Assembly: GCF_028748105.1 (NCBI RefSeq)
Contig: NZ_CP118168.1
Span: 124,001-188,000, forward strand
DNA: 64,000 nucleotides
Source of the DNA: Entomospira nematocerorum
Lineage (GTDB): Bacteria; Spirochaetota; Spirochaetia; WRBN01
Reading direction: 5' to 3'
Under the pieces are notes generated by a model. It did no database searches. It worked only from the letters and a program-made list of their open reading frames with translations, and had not been told where the DNA came from. Numbering within the stretch: position 1 is the stretch's first letter; each line of letters opens with the position of its first letter. Position numbers and translations under genes: made by a program. This document shows, piece by piece, positions 53,148 through 62,215 of this stretch.

Positions 53148-53806
53148 TATCTACGAAAAAACATTTCCCAAGAACTGCGACCAGCATCGTTGGCCTTTTC
53201 ATGAAATCGTGTTACAGGTCGCCATTCTTGTGGTGTAGCATATCCATCATAGACATTATACAATAACTCCTCCTTGCTTAGGGCCTGCATAATCTCGTGT
53301 GCATACTCCTCCCAGTCAGTGACGATATAAAGGTAGCCGTCTTTTTGTAATTTTTGTACAATCTGATGGATAAATGCTGGTTGTAATAATCTTCGCTTAT
53401 GATGACGTTTTTTAGGCCATGGATCAGGATAAAAACAGTGGATACCGGCCAGAGATGCATCAGGAATCATAGAGGGCATTACTACTGCTACATCATCTTG
53501 AATAATATAAATATTCTCTAATGCGTGTTCTTCAATAGCTAGGAGGAGTTTCCCAACACCGGCGGTATAGACCTCTATCCCCAAATATCCCTTATCTGGA
53601 TTATCATGTGCTATTTGATAGGTTGCCTTGCCCATACCAAAACCAATTTCAACGATAACCTGTTTCTCGCCAAAATAACGTGTGAATTCAATTACCTTTT
53701 GATCAACACTAGGAATGATAAACCGCCGAAGCTCTTCTATAGCTCGACGCTGTCCACGTGTTACTTGACCTTCTCTACGTACAAAACTTTTTACTGTCTG
53801 ATTCAT
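53144..53806 (-). CDS. trmB: tRNA (guanine-N7-)-methyltransferase TrmB
   Basis: 220 residues. It makes m7G46 in tRNA. The SAM motif is IVEIGFGMGKATYQIA, followed by YLGIEVYTAGVGKLL and the family-defining HCFYPDPWPKKRHHKRRL. The C-terminus has TDWEEYAHEIMQAL. A promoter TTGAGT-17-TATAAT (53816-53844, minus) ends 9 bp before the ATG; a GGGGG lies in between, so the leader would be only 2-3 nt. It converges with the small gene after ftsH, overlapping it by 4 bp. Confidence 0.95.
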   Translation of the reverse strand: MNQTVKSFVRREGQVTRGQRRAIEELRRFIIPSVDQKVIEFTRYFGEKQVIVEIGFGMGKATYQIAHDNPDKGYLGIEVYTAGVGKLLLAIEEHALENIYIIQDDVAVVMPSMIPDASLAGIHCFYPDPWPKKRHHKRRLLQPAFIHQIVQKLQKDGYLYIVTDWEEYAHEIMQALSKEELLYNVYDGYATPQEWRPVTRFHEKANDAGRSSWEMFFRRY

Positions 53807-53815
53807 ATACCCCCT

Positions 53816-53844
53816 ATTATATCAACTGTCTTCAGATAACTCAA
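53816..53844 (-). promoter_or_regulatory. Promoter of trmB (ultra-short leader)
   Basis: On the minus strand: TTGAGT (53839-53844), 17-bp spacer, TATAAT (53816-53821), 9 bp before the ATG. Confidence 0.65.
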
Positions 53845-53860
53845 TAGCAATAGTCAGCTC

Positions 53861-53889
53861 TTGACAATTCAGTAAAAAATCATTACCAT
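53861..53889 (+). promoter_or_regulatory. Promoter of the membrane-protein gene (predicted leaderless)
   Basis: TTGACA (53861-53866), 17-bp spacer, TACCAT (53884-53889), then 6 bp to ATG 53896. No ribosome site. Confidence 0.75.
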
Positions 53890-53895
53890 AAACGT

Positions 53896-54315
53896 ATGGA
53901 ACAGATACCTTTCTTATATTTTATGCGGGTTATACTAACAGTGTTTGGTGGCTTCTTTCTGGCTCACCAAGTTATTATAGAAAAGTTTCCCAAGTTGCAA
54001 GGTCTCTATGACTTTCTCAATACTTCTGCGACATCGCGTCTCGCATTGGCGTTTTCAAACCTACTTATTGGGATCGTATCTCTCATTCTCGGGCGAGTCT
54101 ATTTTGATTTTTTCCCATCATTATTTGCAGTCATCATAGCTATTATTATGTTTTTTGAAGAACATGAATTAACCACAACCTCCACGCCTGAAAAACCTAA
54201 TAGTATCATGCAATTTATATTGAATTATGGTGTTCACTATAAAGTCTATTGGGGGTTAGCAGCACTATTTTTTGGGTTACTTCATATATTCACCGTTAGA
54301 CTTGCATTCATATAA
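53896..54315 (+). CDS. Small integral membrane protein of unknown function
   Basis: 139 residues with four predicted membrane helices (about 7-24, 48-66, 71-88 and 117-136). The loop between helices 3 and 4 is polar (EEHELTTTSTPEKPNS). Nothing identifies a substrate. The next gene begins right after its stop, so the two are likely co-transcribed. Confidence 0.75.
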   Translation: MEQIPFLYFMRVILTVFGGFFLAHQVIIEKFPKLQGLYDFLNTSATSRLALAFSNLLIGIVSLILGRVYFDFFPSLFAVIIAIIMFFEEHELTTTSTPEKPNSIMQFILNYGVHYKVYWGLAALFFGLLHIFTVRLAFI

Positions 54316-54330
54316 TTGTTAGATATTACT

Positions 54331-55299
54331 ATGCAAACAGATTCTCATGCAGAGCCTTGTAATATTTGTCCGAGAGGCTGTCATACGAATCGGATCGATG
54401 AAAGGGGTTTTTGTGGTGTTCATCGCTCTATACGTCTAGCTAATATCAGTTTACACTTTGGTGAAGAGCCAGTGATTAGCGGAACACAAGGTTCTGCTAC
54501 GTTCTTTTTTAGTGGATGTACGCTACGTTGTGCCTTCTGTCAAAACTGGCAAATAAGTCATCATTCTCAAGGAAGAGACATCTCCTGTGAAACTCTTGCA
54601 GAGCTCTTTTTTATTGCAGAACAACGAGGTGCTCATAATATTAACCTTGTCTCTGCAACACAATTTACACCAGATATTATCAAAGCGATTACAATTGCCC
54701 GAGAGCGATATACACTAACAATTCCATTCATGTGGAATTCCGGGGGTTACGATAGCATCCAGACAATCGATCAACTTAAGGCAGTAGGGGTATCTATCTT
54801 TCTTCCTGATCTCAAATTTCTCAATAGTCAAGACTCTGCATATTTCTGTCTTGCCAAAGACTATCCTACTATCGCTACCCAAGCAATTCTGCGTATGTTA
54901 GAAGATAATCCACCAAGTTATAATACATCGGGTCTGCTTCAACATGGTGTCATCATACGGCACTTAGTCATGCCAGGTCGATTAGATATCACATTCAAGG
55001 TTCTCCAATGGTTTAAAACATATGCCCAAGGTAAAGCCATCCTATCCCTTATGACGCAGTATACACCAGTAAACATCCCTAATGAGCAACGTGTAATTCC
55101 TCAACGTCACATAACCGCACAAGAAGATGCCGAATTGTTGAAAATGTTAGAGAAGCTCCAGATTGATGATGGATTTTATCAAGATCTTATCATTGATAAT
55201 AAATGGCTTCCGGATTTTTCTCATCAAACTGCCCCGTTTCATAATAAACTCGCCCAAACGATATGGCAATGGAATAATATTGTTAGTATTTTAAACTAA
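54331..55299 (+). CDS. Radical SAM protein of the PflA/PflX-like family
   Basis: 322 residues from ATG 54331 (a TTG at 54316 directly after the previous stop is an alternative; neither has a ribosome site). The N-terminal Cys cluster CNICPRGCHTNRIDERGFCG is followed by the [4Fe-4S]-SAM motif CTLRCAFC (Cys63, Cys67, Cys70), then NSGGYDSIQTI and the family block LPDLKFLNSQDS. This matches the PflX/COG1313 type related to pyruvate formate-lyase activating enzyme. No glycyl-radical enzyme gene is nearby, so its target is unknown. Confidence 0.88.
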   Translation: MQTDSHAEPCNICPRGCHTNRIDERGFCGVHRSIRLANISLHFGEEPVISGTQGSATFFFSGCTLRCAFCQNWQISHHSQGRDISCETLAELFFIAEQRGAHNINLVSATQFTPDIIKAITIARERYTLTIPFMWNSGGYDSIQTIDQLKAVGVSIFLPDLKFLNSQDSAYFCLAKDYPTIATQAILRMLEDNPPSYNTSGLLQHGVIIRHLVMPGRLDITFKVLQWFKTYAQGKAILSLMTQYTPVNIPNEQRVIPQRHITAQEDAELLKMLEKLQIDDGFYQDLIIDNKWLPDFSHQTAPFHNKLAQTIWQWNNIVSILN

Positions 55300-55313
55300 A
55301 AAAGGAATAATGT

Positions 55314-56246
55314 ATGAACATTAAACGTGCTTATCGTTACCTGCAACACGAAGACCCGACTCACCCGAAGTATCAATCTGCTCTTCTTTGCTTTATCTTT
55401 GCATTACAGAAAAGAGAATTATTTGAAGCACATGTCTATAACAAGCTAGCAAAAATGCACAAAGATGATAAAAATAGGGAGATACTTCTTCAAGTTGCTG
55501 AATTTGACTTTAAGCATCAAGCAACGCTGGAGACCTTCACAAAGAAAAAAGCGTCTGTTTCTAAAGTCAAAGTCTGGATTTTTGGTGTATTAGCAATGAT
55601 TCTAGGATATACATTTGTAGCCAAGATGATGGAAAAGAAACTATCATTCCCCCTTGATAACTTTATACGCACCCTCTTAGTGCAATATGACGATCGCTTT
55701 GTTCAATGGTTCCACGAAGAAAAAGAACATGAACACCTCCTATTACAAACACTTGATGAAGAACGTCTTCGATACGTTAGTAGTATGGTACTTGGACTCA
55801 ACGATGCACTCATAGAGATCACTGCAACTCTTGCAGGATTTTCACTCTCCATGAGCAATAATCGTATGATTGGAGTATCGGGTCTTATACTAGGTATTTC
55901 TGCTACACTCTCCATGGCCTCCAGTGAATACCTCTCGAATCGTAGTGAAAATAATCCAGAAGCCTTAAAAGCATCCGTGTTATGTGGTATCACCTATATC
56001 ATCGTGAGCCTTTCTTTAGTGGCTCCTTTCTTTATATTCCCAACAGAACATAAATCACAAGCAATTATCTCAATGCTTGTAGTTGCACTTCTCATTATCG
56101 TTGTTTTCAATTTTTATCTCTCTGTGACTAAAGAGATTGCCTTCAAAAAGCGTTTTATCGAAATGTTCTTAATAACATCTATTATTACAGCTATCTCATT
56201 TGCGGTTGGTTTTTTTGCCGATCGATATCTAAACACAACAATCTAA
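55314..56246 (+). CDS. Ferritin-like/VIT1-CCC1 fusion, predicted Fe/Mn membrane transporter
   Basis: 310 residues. The N-terminal ~140 residues form a rubrerythrin/ferritin-like four-helix region with Glu/His pairs (RELFEAH, EFDFKH, HEEKEHEH). The C-terminal half (about 155-305) has the VIT1/CCC1 features VLGLNDALIEITATLAGF and SMASSEYLSNRSE, with five hydrophobic segments. Such MbfA-like fusions move ferrous iron or manganese out of the cytoplasm, with the ferritin-like part sensing or gating metal. One expected ExxH is DxxH here, so the di-iron site may be altered. AGGA precedes ATG 55314. The function is inferred from the family. Confidence 0.82.
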   Translation: MNIKRAYRYLQHEDPTHPKYQSALLCFIFALQKRELFEAHVYNKLAKMHKDDKNREILLQVAEFDFKHQATLETFTKKKASVSKVKVWIFGVLAMILGYTFVAKMMEKKLSFPLDNFIRTLLVQYDDRFVQWFHEEKEHEHLLLQTLDEERLRYVSSMVLGLNDALIEITATLAGFSLSMSNNRMIGVSGLILGISATLSMASSEYLSNRSENNPEALKASVLCGITYIIVSLSLVAPFFIFPTEHKSQAIISMLVVALLIIVVFNFYLSVTKEIAFKKRFIEMFLITSIITAISFAVGFFADRYLNTTI

Positions 56247-56266
56247 ATAATATATAGTGAGGTTAT

Positions 56267-57544
56267 ATGAAAAAATATGTGATTGAAGGTGGACATCCAC
56301 TTAGTGGAACAATCAAGGTTAAAGGCAACAAGAATGCAGCTCTTCCCTGTATTGCTGCATCTTTACTGACTGATAAACCAGTCATTCTTCGTAATATTCC
56401 AGAGATCGCTGATGTCTTAGTTATGTTTGAAATCATTGAAGACTTAGGCGGAAGTGTTACTCGCCAAGAAGAAGGAGTATTCTCTATTCATCCAGCTATT
56501 GGTAAAAGTCAGCTTAATAAAGAGAAAATGCAAAAAATTCGTGCTGGTATTCTCTTTGCCGGTCCTATTTTAGCACGAAAAAACGAAGTATCACTCCCTC
56601 CACCCGGAGGAGATGTCATTGGTCGAAGACGTTTAGATACGCATTTTCTTGCCTTTGAAGGATTAGGTGCGCAAGTTCATATCGACAGTATGTACCACCT
56701 TAAAACAAATAAACTCGTCGGTAGTGATATCTTTTTAGATGAAGCTTCAGTTACAGCAACAGAAAATGCTATCATGGCCGCATCCCTTGCACAAGGAACA
56801 ACGATTTTACGTAATGCTGCTAGTGAGCCACATGTCCAAGATCTGTGCCATATGATTAACTCCATGGGTGGAAAAATTAGTGGCATTGGTAGTAATGTAT
56901 TAAGCATTGAAGGCGTTACATCTCTTGATGGCTGTGATTTCACTATCGGTGCCGACTTCATGGAGGTTGGATCTTTCATAGCTCTGGCTACAGCTACAAA
57001 AAGTGCTCTTACTATAGAAAATGTCGATGTAGAGCACTTGCGAATGATTCAAATGGCTTTTGCAAAACTAGGTATTACTTGGGAGACAGAAGGATCAACC
57101 ATTCACGTAAGCCAAAATCAATCTATGAAAGTACGTAACGATCTGGGTGGAGCCATTCCTACCATCGATGATGCTCCGTGGCCGGGATTCCCCGCAGATC
57201 TCACGAGTATTATGGTTGTAGCTGCTACTCAATGTGAAGGTACTGTGCTTATTCATGAAAAAATGTATGAAAGTCGCATGTTTTTTGTTGATAAACTTAT
57301 TAGCATGGGAGCTGGAATCATTTTGTGCGATCCTCATCGTGCTGTTATTACCGGTAACAGTAGACTTACTGGTGCTGATTTAGCAAGTCCAGATGTAAGA
57401 GCCGGAATGGCCATGGTTATCGCCGCATTAGCAGCTTCTGGTACATCAACAATATCCAATGTTTATCAAATTGAACGTGGTTATGAAAATATCGTCAATC
57501 GTCTTCAAGCATTAGGTGCTAATATTCGAGTTATAGAAGGATAA
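56267..57544 (+). CDS. murA: UDP-N-acetylglucosamine 1-carboxyvinyltransferase MurA
   Basis: 425 residues. It is the first committed enzyme of peptidoglycan synthesis (enolpyruvyl transfer to UDP-GlcNAc). GNKNAALPCIAASLLTD carries the catalytic Lys. The loop normally holding the fosfomycin-target Cys (PGGCxIGxRP) reads PPGGDVIGRRRLD, with Asp116 (codon 56612-56614) in place of Cys. The remaining blocks are canonical, including GADFMEVGSF, DDAPWPGFPADLTS and DVRAGMAMVIAALAA. GAGG lies just upstream of ATG 56267. EPSP synthase is excluded by these motifs. Confidence 0.96.
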   Translation: MKKYVIEGGHPLSGTIKVKGNKNAALPCIAASLLTDKPVILRNIPEIADVLVMFEIIEDLGGSVTRQEEGVFSIHPAIGKSQLNKEKMQKIRAGILFAGPILARKNEVSLPPPGGDVIGRRRLDTHFLAFEGLGAQVHIDSMYHLKTNKLVGSDIFLDEASVTATENAIMAASLAQGTTILRNAASEPHVQDLCHMINSMGGKISGIGSNVLSIEGVTSLDGCDFTIGADFMEVGSFIALATATKSALTIENVDVEHLRMIQMAFAKLGITWETEGSTIHVSQNQSMKVRNDLGGAIPTIDDAPWPGFPADLTSIMVVAATQCEGTVLIHEKMYESRMFFVDKLISMGAGIILCDPHRAVITGNSRLTGADLASPDVRAGMAMVIAALAASGTSTISNVYQIERGYENIVNRLQALGANIRVIEG

Positions 57545-57573
57545 ATAGCCACATCTTGCTACCAATAAATAAT

Positions 57574-57607
57574 AAAAAAGAAACCATGATATTATGGTTT
57601 CTTTTTT
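57574..57607. terminator. Bidirectional terminator between murA and secA
   Basis: A 14-bp stem AAAAAAGAAACCAT/ATGGTTTCTTTTTT with a 6-nt loop and T-tracts on both sides. It serves both converging genes. Confidence 0.9.
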
Positions 57608-57621
57608 TATCTACAGGCAAA

Positions 57622-60393
57622 TTATTTTCCGTGACACTGCTTATATTTTTTCCCCGATCCACAGGGGCAAGGATCATTTCTCCCGATCTTTTCGATATGT
57701 CTCTGTACTGATTTTGGTGTATTTTGTTGAGAAGGAATCCCGCGGTGCATATTTTTCTTAGCACTATTAGAACCACTATCCCCTCCCCCAAGAAGATTCC
57801 CCATACTACGATGTGTACTGACAGCAGCTCTTTGTACAGTAGGAGTAGCATTCAAAGTAGGTTGTAACTTCACTCTAAATACACGCGATACAACGGCTTT
57901 TGCTAACTCATCTAACATGGCATCAAACAACTGGAATCCTTCTATCTTATACTCAACAAGAGGATTCCTCTGTGCATACGTACGTAAATTCACTGCCTCA
58001 CGTAGACCTTCCATAGCATCCAAATGTTGTTGCCATCGTCTATCTAAATTACGCAAATATTCAAATCGCAAGAATTTATTGAAAACTTCTGGCTCTATGC
58101 TATTTGCCTTATGTAGCATATCAGCTTCAAAAAAATCGTGCATCTTCTGATGTTGATTGTGCTTAGAAAGACTAATAAACTGCTCAACATCCTCTGGTTC
58201 AAATCCAAACTGAATGCGTAAATCTTGTAGTAGCTGTGCATTTAGCCCTTCACTCGAAGTCTTATTTTTATGAAATTCTTCTAGAAATTCTTCCGCAAGC
58301 TCGCTGGCTGTACGAATAATTCTACGAGCAACCATCTCTTCTGAAAGTAAACTATCGCGTAATTCGTAAATATGCTTTCTTTGACGATTGAGCACATCAT
58401 CATAATCTAGTAAGTGCTTACGTATTTCATAGTTTCTCTCCTCTACCCGCTTTTGCGCCCGCTCAATAGAACGAGAAACAAGAGAGTGCTGTAAAGATTC
58501 CCCAGTATCCATACCAAGCCTACCCATAAAAGCTCGTAAACGCTCCCCACCAAAGAGTCGCATGAGGTCATCTTCTAAGGAAATATAAAATTTTGAATAT
58601 CCGGGATCTCCTTGTCGACCAGCTCGTCCCCTTAACTGATTGTCAATACGTCTACTATCATGACGCTCTGTTCCAACAATGTATAATCCACCTAGAGCTT
58701 TTACTTCTTCATACTCTCTTGATGTACGTTCAAGTTCTCGCTGATAGATTTGATGATATCTTTCTGGATCTGATGTTGCATCAACTTGTTTTTTGGCACG
58801 CATTTCTGGATTTCCACCCAGCTTAATGTCTGTTCCACGACCAGCCATATTTGTTGCAATTGTGACAGCACCCTTGGCTCCAGCTTCAGCAATAATAAAA
58901 GCTTCACGTCCATGATTTTTTGCATTTAAAATTTCATGGGGAACTCCATTCTTCGTTAGGACTTTTGATAGTAACTCACTTCTCTCTACACTTACAGTTC
59001 CAATCAGCACAGGTTGTCCTACTATGTGACGCTCTTTCACCTCTTTGCTAATAGCATCCATTTTGAACTGTTGCGTAAGATAGATTTCATCGTTGATATC
59101 CGTACGAATGACTGGTCGGTTAGTCGGCATAACAGCAACATCAAGTTTGTAAATTTTTGTAAATTCTCGAGCTTCTGTGTCAGCAGTTCCAGTCATACCA
59201 CTAATTTTTTTATACATACGAAAGAAATTTTGGAATGTGATTGTTGCCATCGTCAAGTTACGCTTAGCAACTTTGATATTCTCTTTAGCTTCAATAGCCT
59301 GATGTAATCCATCTGAATAGCGTCGTCCATGAAGGATACGACCAGTAAATTCATCAACAATCTGAACCTGACCGTCTGCGATAACATAATCCACATCAAT
59401 ATGAAAGAGCTTATGCGCTTTCATTGCCTGTGTCAAATAATGTACCATCTCAAAATTTTGACCATCAAATAAACTTCCATTAATAAGTCCAGCTTTTTGA
59501 AGGAGATGCTCCATTTTATTGAAGCCAGCGTCCGTAAATAAGATTCTTTTACTTTTTTCATCTAGTTTATAGTCGCCCTTATGCTCTGTTTTAACTAATG
59601 GATCCTCTAAAGGATATTGACCTGTTGCAGGATCTTTCTCCACTTCCTCAAAATAAGAGATAAACCCATTAACTTTTTGAATAACGCTAGTATCCTCTTC
59701 TTCATCAGGTCCAGAAATAATCAGTGGTGTTCGTGCCTCATCAATGAGAATTGAGTCAATCTCATCAATAATACAGAAATGCCGTTCCGCACGCATGCAC
59801 TTACTTTTTATATCCCATGTCATATTATCACGTAAATAGTCAAAACCAAGTTCATTATTTGTTGCATATGTAATATCACAAGCGTATGCTTCTCTGCGTG
59901 CACTATTCTCCATATTGGGCAAAATTAGTCCTACGGTGAGTCCTAAGAAGTTATGTACACGCTCCATCTGCGCCTTATCTCGACTTGCAAGATAGTCATT
60001 AACTGTCACAATATGTACACCTTGCCCGCTTAAAGCATTAAGATAGGCAGCCGCTACACCTGTAAGAGTCTTTCCCTCACCTGTCTTCATCTCGGTAATA
60101 CGCCCATCGTGAAGGGTTAAACTTCCAAGAATCTGAACATCGTAAGGTCGCTCTCCTAAAACTCTGCGACACGCCTCACGAGCCAAAGCAAATGCACGTG
60201 GCAAGATATGACTCAATGCTACGCCACTTTGTAACTCTTCTCGAAACTTGAGAGTTTGTAACGGAAAATCTTCATCACCTAAGGATAAAGCCCAAGGTTC
60301 TAACTCATTAATCGCTCGTAAATATGGTAACAGGTCTTTTAGATCACGTTCCTGCTTAGTCCCGAGCAGTCCATTTAGTATCGCCGACAGCAT
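57622..60393 (-). CDS. secA: Preprotein translocase ATPase SecA
   Basis: 923 residues from ATG 60393; 12 further in-frame residues upstream have no support. It drives post-translational export through SecYEG. Walker A is MKTGEGKT near 103, DEAD motif IIDEIDSILIDEARTPL, SRH NMAGRGTDIKLGG and QLRGRAGRQGDPGYSKF. The C-terminal zinc motif is DPCPCGSGKKYKQCHG. Upstream, TTGACC-17-AATAAT ends 7 bp before the ATG, so a leaderless mRNA is possible, although an AGAGG lies 14 bp upstream. Confidence 0.96.
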   Translation of the reverse strand: MLSAILNGLLGTKQERDLKDLLPYLRAINELEPWALSLGDEDFPLQTLKFREELQSGVALSHILPRAFALAREACRRVLGERPYDVQILGSLTLHDGRITEMKTGEGKTLTGVAAAYLNALSGQGVHIVTVNDYLASRDKAQMERVHNFLGLTVGLILPNMENSARREAYACDITYATNNELGFDYLRDNMTWDIKSKCMRAERHFCIIDEIDSILIDEARTPLIISGPDEEEDTSVIQKVNGFISYFEEVEKDPATGQYPLEDPLVKTEHKGDYKLDEKSKRILFTDAGFNKMEHLLQKAGLINGSLFDGQNFEMVHYLTQAMKAHKLFHIDVDYVIADGQVQIVDEFTGRILHGRRYSDGLHQAIEAKENIKVAKRNLTMATITFQNFFRMYKKISGMTGTADTEAREFTKIYKLDVAVMPTNRPVIRTDINDEIYLTQQFKMDAISKEVKERHIVGQPVLIGTVSVERSELLSKVLTKNGVPHEILNAKNHGREAFIIAEAGAKGAVTIATNMAGRGTDIKLGGNPEMRAKKQVDATSDPERYHQIYQRELERTSREYEEVKALGGLYIVGTERHDSRRIDNQLRGRAGRQGDPGYSKFYISLEDDLMRLFGGERLRAFMGRLGMDTGESLQHSLVSRSIERAQKRVEERNYEIRKHLLDYDDVLNRQRKHIYELRDSLLSEEMVARRIIRTASELAEEFLEEFHKNKTSSEGLNAQLLQDLRIQFGFEPEDVEQFISLSKHNQHQKMHDFFEADMLHKANSIEPEVFNKFLRFEYLRNLDRRWQQHLDAMEGLREAVNLRTYAQRNPLVEYKIEGFQLFDAMLDELAKAVVSRVFRVKLQPTLNATPTVQRAAVSTHRSMGNLLGGGDSGSNSAKKNMHRGIPSQQNTPKSVQRHIEKIGRNDPCPCGSGKKYKQCHGK

Positions 60394-60519
60394 GTTTATT
60401 ATTATTACCTCTTTGTTACAATTGGTCAAGTAGTTTCATCTAATAATTTTTAAGGGAGTGTTTTGGATAATTATCACAAATTAAACAAAAATATTACATT
60501 AAATTTTATTTTTTTTCAC

Positions 60520-60549
60520 TTGACATAGCCACAAAAAAAACACTATAAT
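60520..60549 (+). promoter_or_regulatory. Promoter of the YjeM-like permease gene
   Basis: TTGACA (60520-60525), 18-bp spacer, TATAAT (60544-60549), with a leader of about 79 nt ending in AGGAG. Confidence 0.75.
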
Positions 60550-60635
60550 TTTTTCTAATTATACTATCTCATACCTAAATTTCATATAGATAATTGCAAT
60601 CAAGATAATACTTTCTGCTACTAGGAGATGATGTT

Positions 60636-62195
60636 ATGTCACAAAAAGAGAATATACTCTCTAACAAAATTAGTTTAATGTCTTTTATTCTCATGCTATT
60701 TACCTCTGTTTTTGGATTCAATAACGCCAGCAGAGGTTTCTATAATATGGGCTATGCTGCTATTCCTTGGTATATCCTAGCTGCGATTGGCTATGGAATC
60801 CCTTTTGCCATCATGGTTGCAGAGATGGCAAGTGCATTCAAAAATGAAAAAGGCGGGTTTTACTCTTGGCTAGAGCCAGTAATCAGTAAAAAACTAGCAT
60901 TTATTGGCATGTTTATGTGGTATTCTGGCTACGTAATTTGGATGATTTCCGTCTCTTCATCAGGACTATGGATCTCCTTCACCACGTTTCTATTTGGATC
61001 TGATAAGACAAGTCAATTTAATATCCCGTTCTTACAACTCCAATATAATCAAATCCTGAATATTATCGCTATTCTCTGGATGCTAGCCATTACAGCAATC
61101 TCTGCACGTGGACTTCGCTCGATTAGTGCTTTTGCTCGTATTGGAGGTTATGCTGTTTGGACATTAAATATTGTCTTAATTCTGGGTGGATTCATTCTAT
61201 TTATTATTCAAAAAGGTACCATTCAGTTTACACTCCAAGGAGAAAATACTAATCTCTTTCTGCACTCACCCAATCCTAACTATCAAACTCTGATCACCAT
61301 GATGAGCTTCTTAGTCTATGCTCTTTTTGCTTTTGGTGGTATGGAGACGGCCTCAGGGTTAGTTGATAAAATTCAAAATCCAGAAAAGCGCTTTCCAAAA
61401 GGGCTATTAACTAGTGCTATAGTAATCGCCGTTGGTTACTCTGCAGCTATTTTCAGTATCGGCGTCTTTACTGATTGGTACGATCTTCATGCAAATCCTC
61501 TTGTTAATCTGGGAAATGTGACCTACTTTATTCTTCAAAATTTAGGAATTACCATCGGTAACACTCTCGGACTTTCCGGTGAAGGAGCTACACAACTTGG
61601 TATCTTTTTCGCTCGATTTACTGGTCTAGGGCTATTTCTGAGTCTTATGGGTGCCTTTTTTACCTTGATTTATGCCCCACTGAAGCAACTTATTGAAGGA
61701 ACCCCTGCAACTATCTGGCCACAGTTTATGCTAAAGCAAAAAAATGGTATTCCTGTTAATGCCCTATGGGTACAAGCTTCTTTTGTTATTTTACTGTTAC
61801 TCGTCAACTCTATTGGAGGGAAAAATGCTGAAGAATTTATCAAATTTCTAACAGAAGCCTCTAATGTTGCACTAACTCTTCCATATGTCTTTATTAGTAT
61901 TGCATACTGGTTTTTTATTAAAAATACAGCTATTCACAAACCATTTCGCATTATAAAATCAGATCGTGTCGCACTCTCTGCGAGTCTCCTAGTTACAGCT
62001 ATTTTACTCTTTGCAAACTTTTTTGCGATCTTCCAACCAACACTTAGTGCGATATTTAATCCTATAGGCTTTGAAAATGAACTCAAGGATGCCATGCAAA
62101 CAAGCTTAACATATATTGCAGGACCTCTTATTTTTACAGTTATTGCACTTATTCTCTTTCATAATGGTGAGAAAAGAAATAGACAAACTCACTAA
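60636..62195 (+). CDS. yjeM: APC-family amino acid transporter, YjeM-like
   Basis: 519 residues with 12 hydrophobic segments. The N-terminal region (LILMLFTSVFGFNNASRGFY, then MGYAAIPWYILAAIGYGIPF) and later ENPEKRFPKG, GNVTYFILQNLGITIGN and FFTLIYAPLKQLIEGTP follow the E. coli YjeM/GadC-type pattern closely as I recall it. Members exchange glutamate, GABA or related amino acids; the substrate here is unknown. AGGAG precedes ATG 60636. It may help an auxotrophic organism acquire amino acids. The 3' end contains the promoter of the next gene. Confidence 0.85.
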   Translation: MSQKENILSNKISLMSFILMLFTSVFGFNNASRGFYNMGYAAIPWYILAAIGYGIPFAIMVAEMASAFKNEKGGFYSWLEPVISKKLAFIGMFMWYSGYVIWMISVSSSGLWISFTTFLFGSDKTSQFNIPFLQLQYNQILNIIAILWMLAITAISARGLRSISAFARIGGYAVWTLNIVLILGGFILFIIQKGTIQFTLQGENTNLFLHSPNPNYQTLITMMSFLVYALFAFGGMETASGLVDKIQNPEKRFPKGLLTSAIVIAVGYSAAIFSIGVFTDWYDLHANPLVNLGNVTYFILQNLGITIGNTLGLSGEGATQLGIFFARFTGLGLFLSLMGAFFTLIYAPLKQLIEGTPATIWPQFMLKQKNGIPVNALWVQASFVILLLLVNSIGGKNAEEFIKFLTEASNVALTLPYVFISIAYWFFIKNTAIHKPFRIIKSDRVALSASLLVTAILLFANFFAIFQPTLSAIFNPIGFENELKDAMQTSLTYIAGPLIFTVIALILFHNGEKRNRQTH

Positions 62196-62209
62196 CTTAC
62201 GTCTATAAT
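62180..62209 (+). promoter_or_regulatory. Promoter of the TraB-like gene (predicted leaderless)
   Basis: TAGACA (62180-62185), 18-bp spacer, TATAAT (62204-62209), then 6 bp to ATG 62216. It lies partly in the last codons of the permease. No ribosome site. Confidence 0.65.
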
Positions 62210-62215
62210 AACCTT

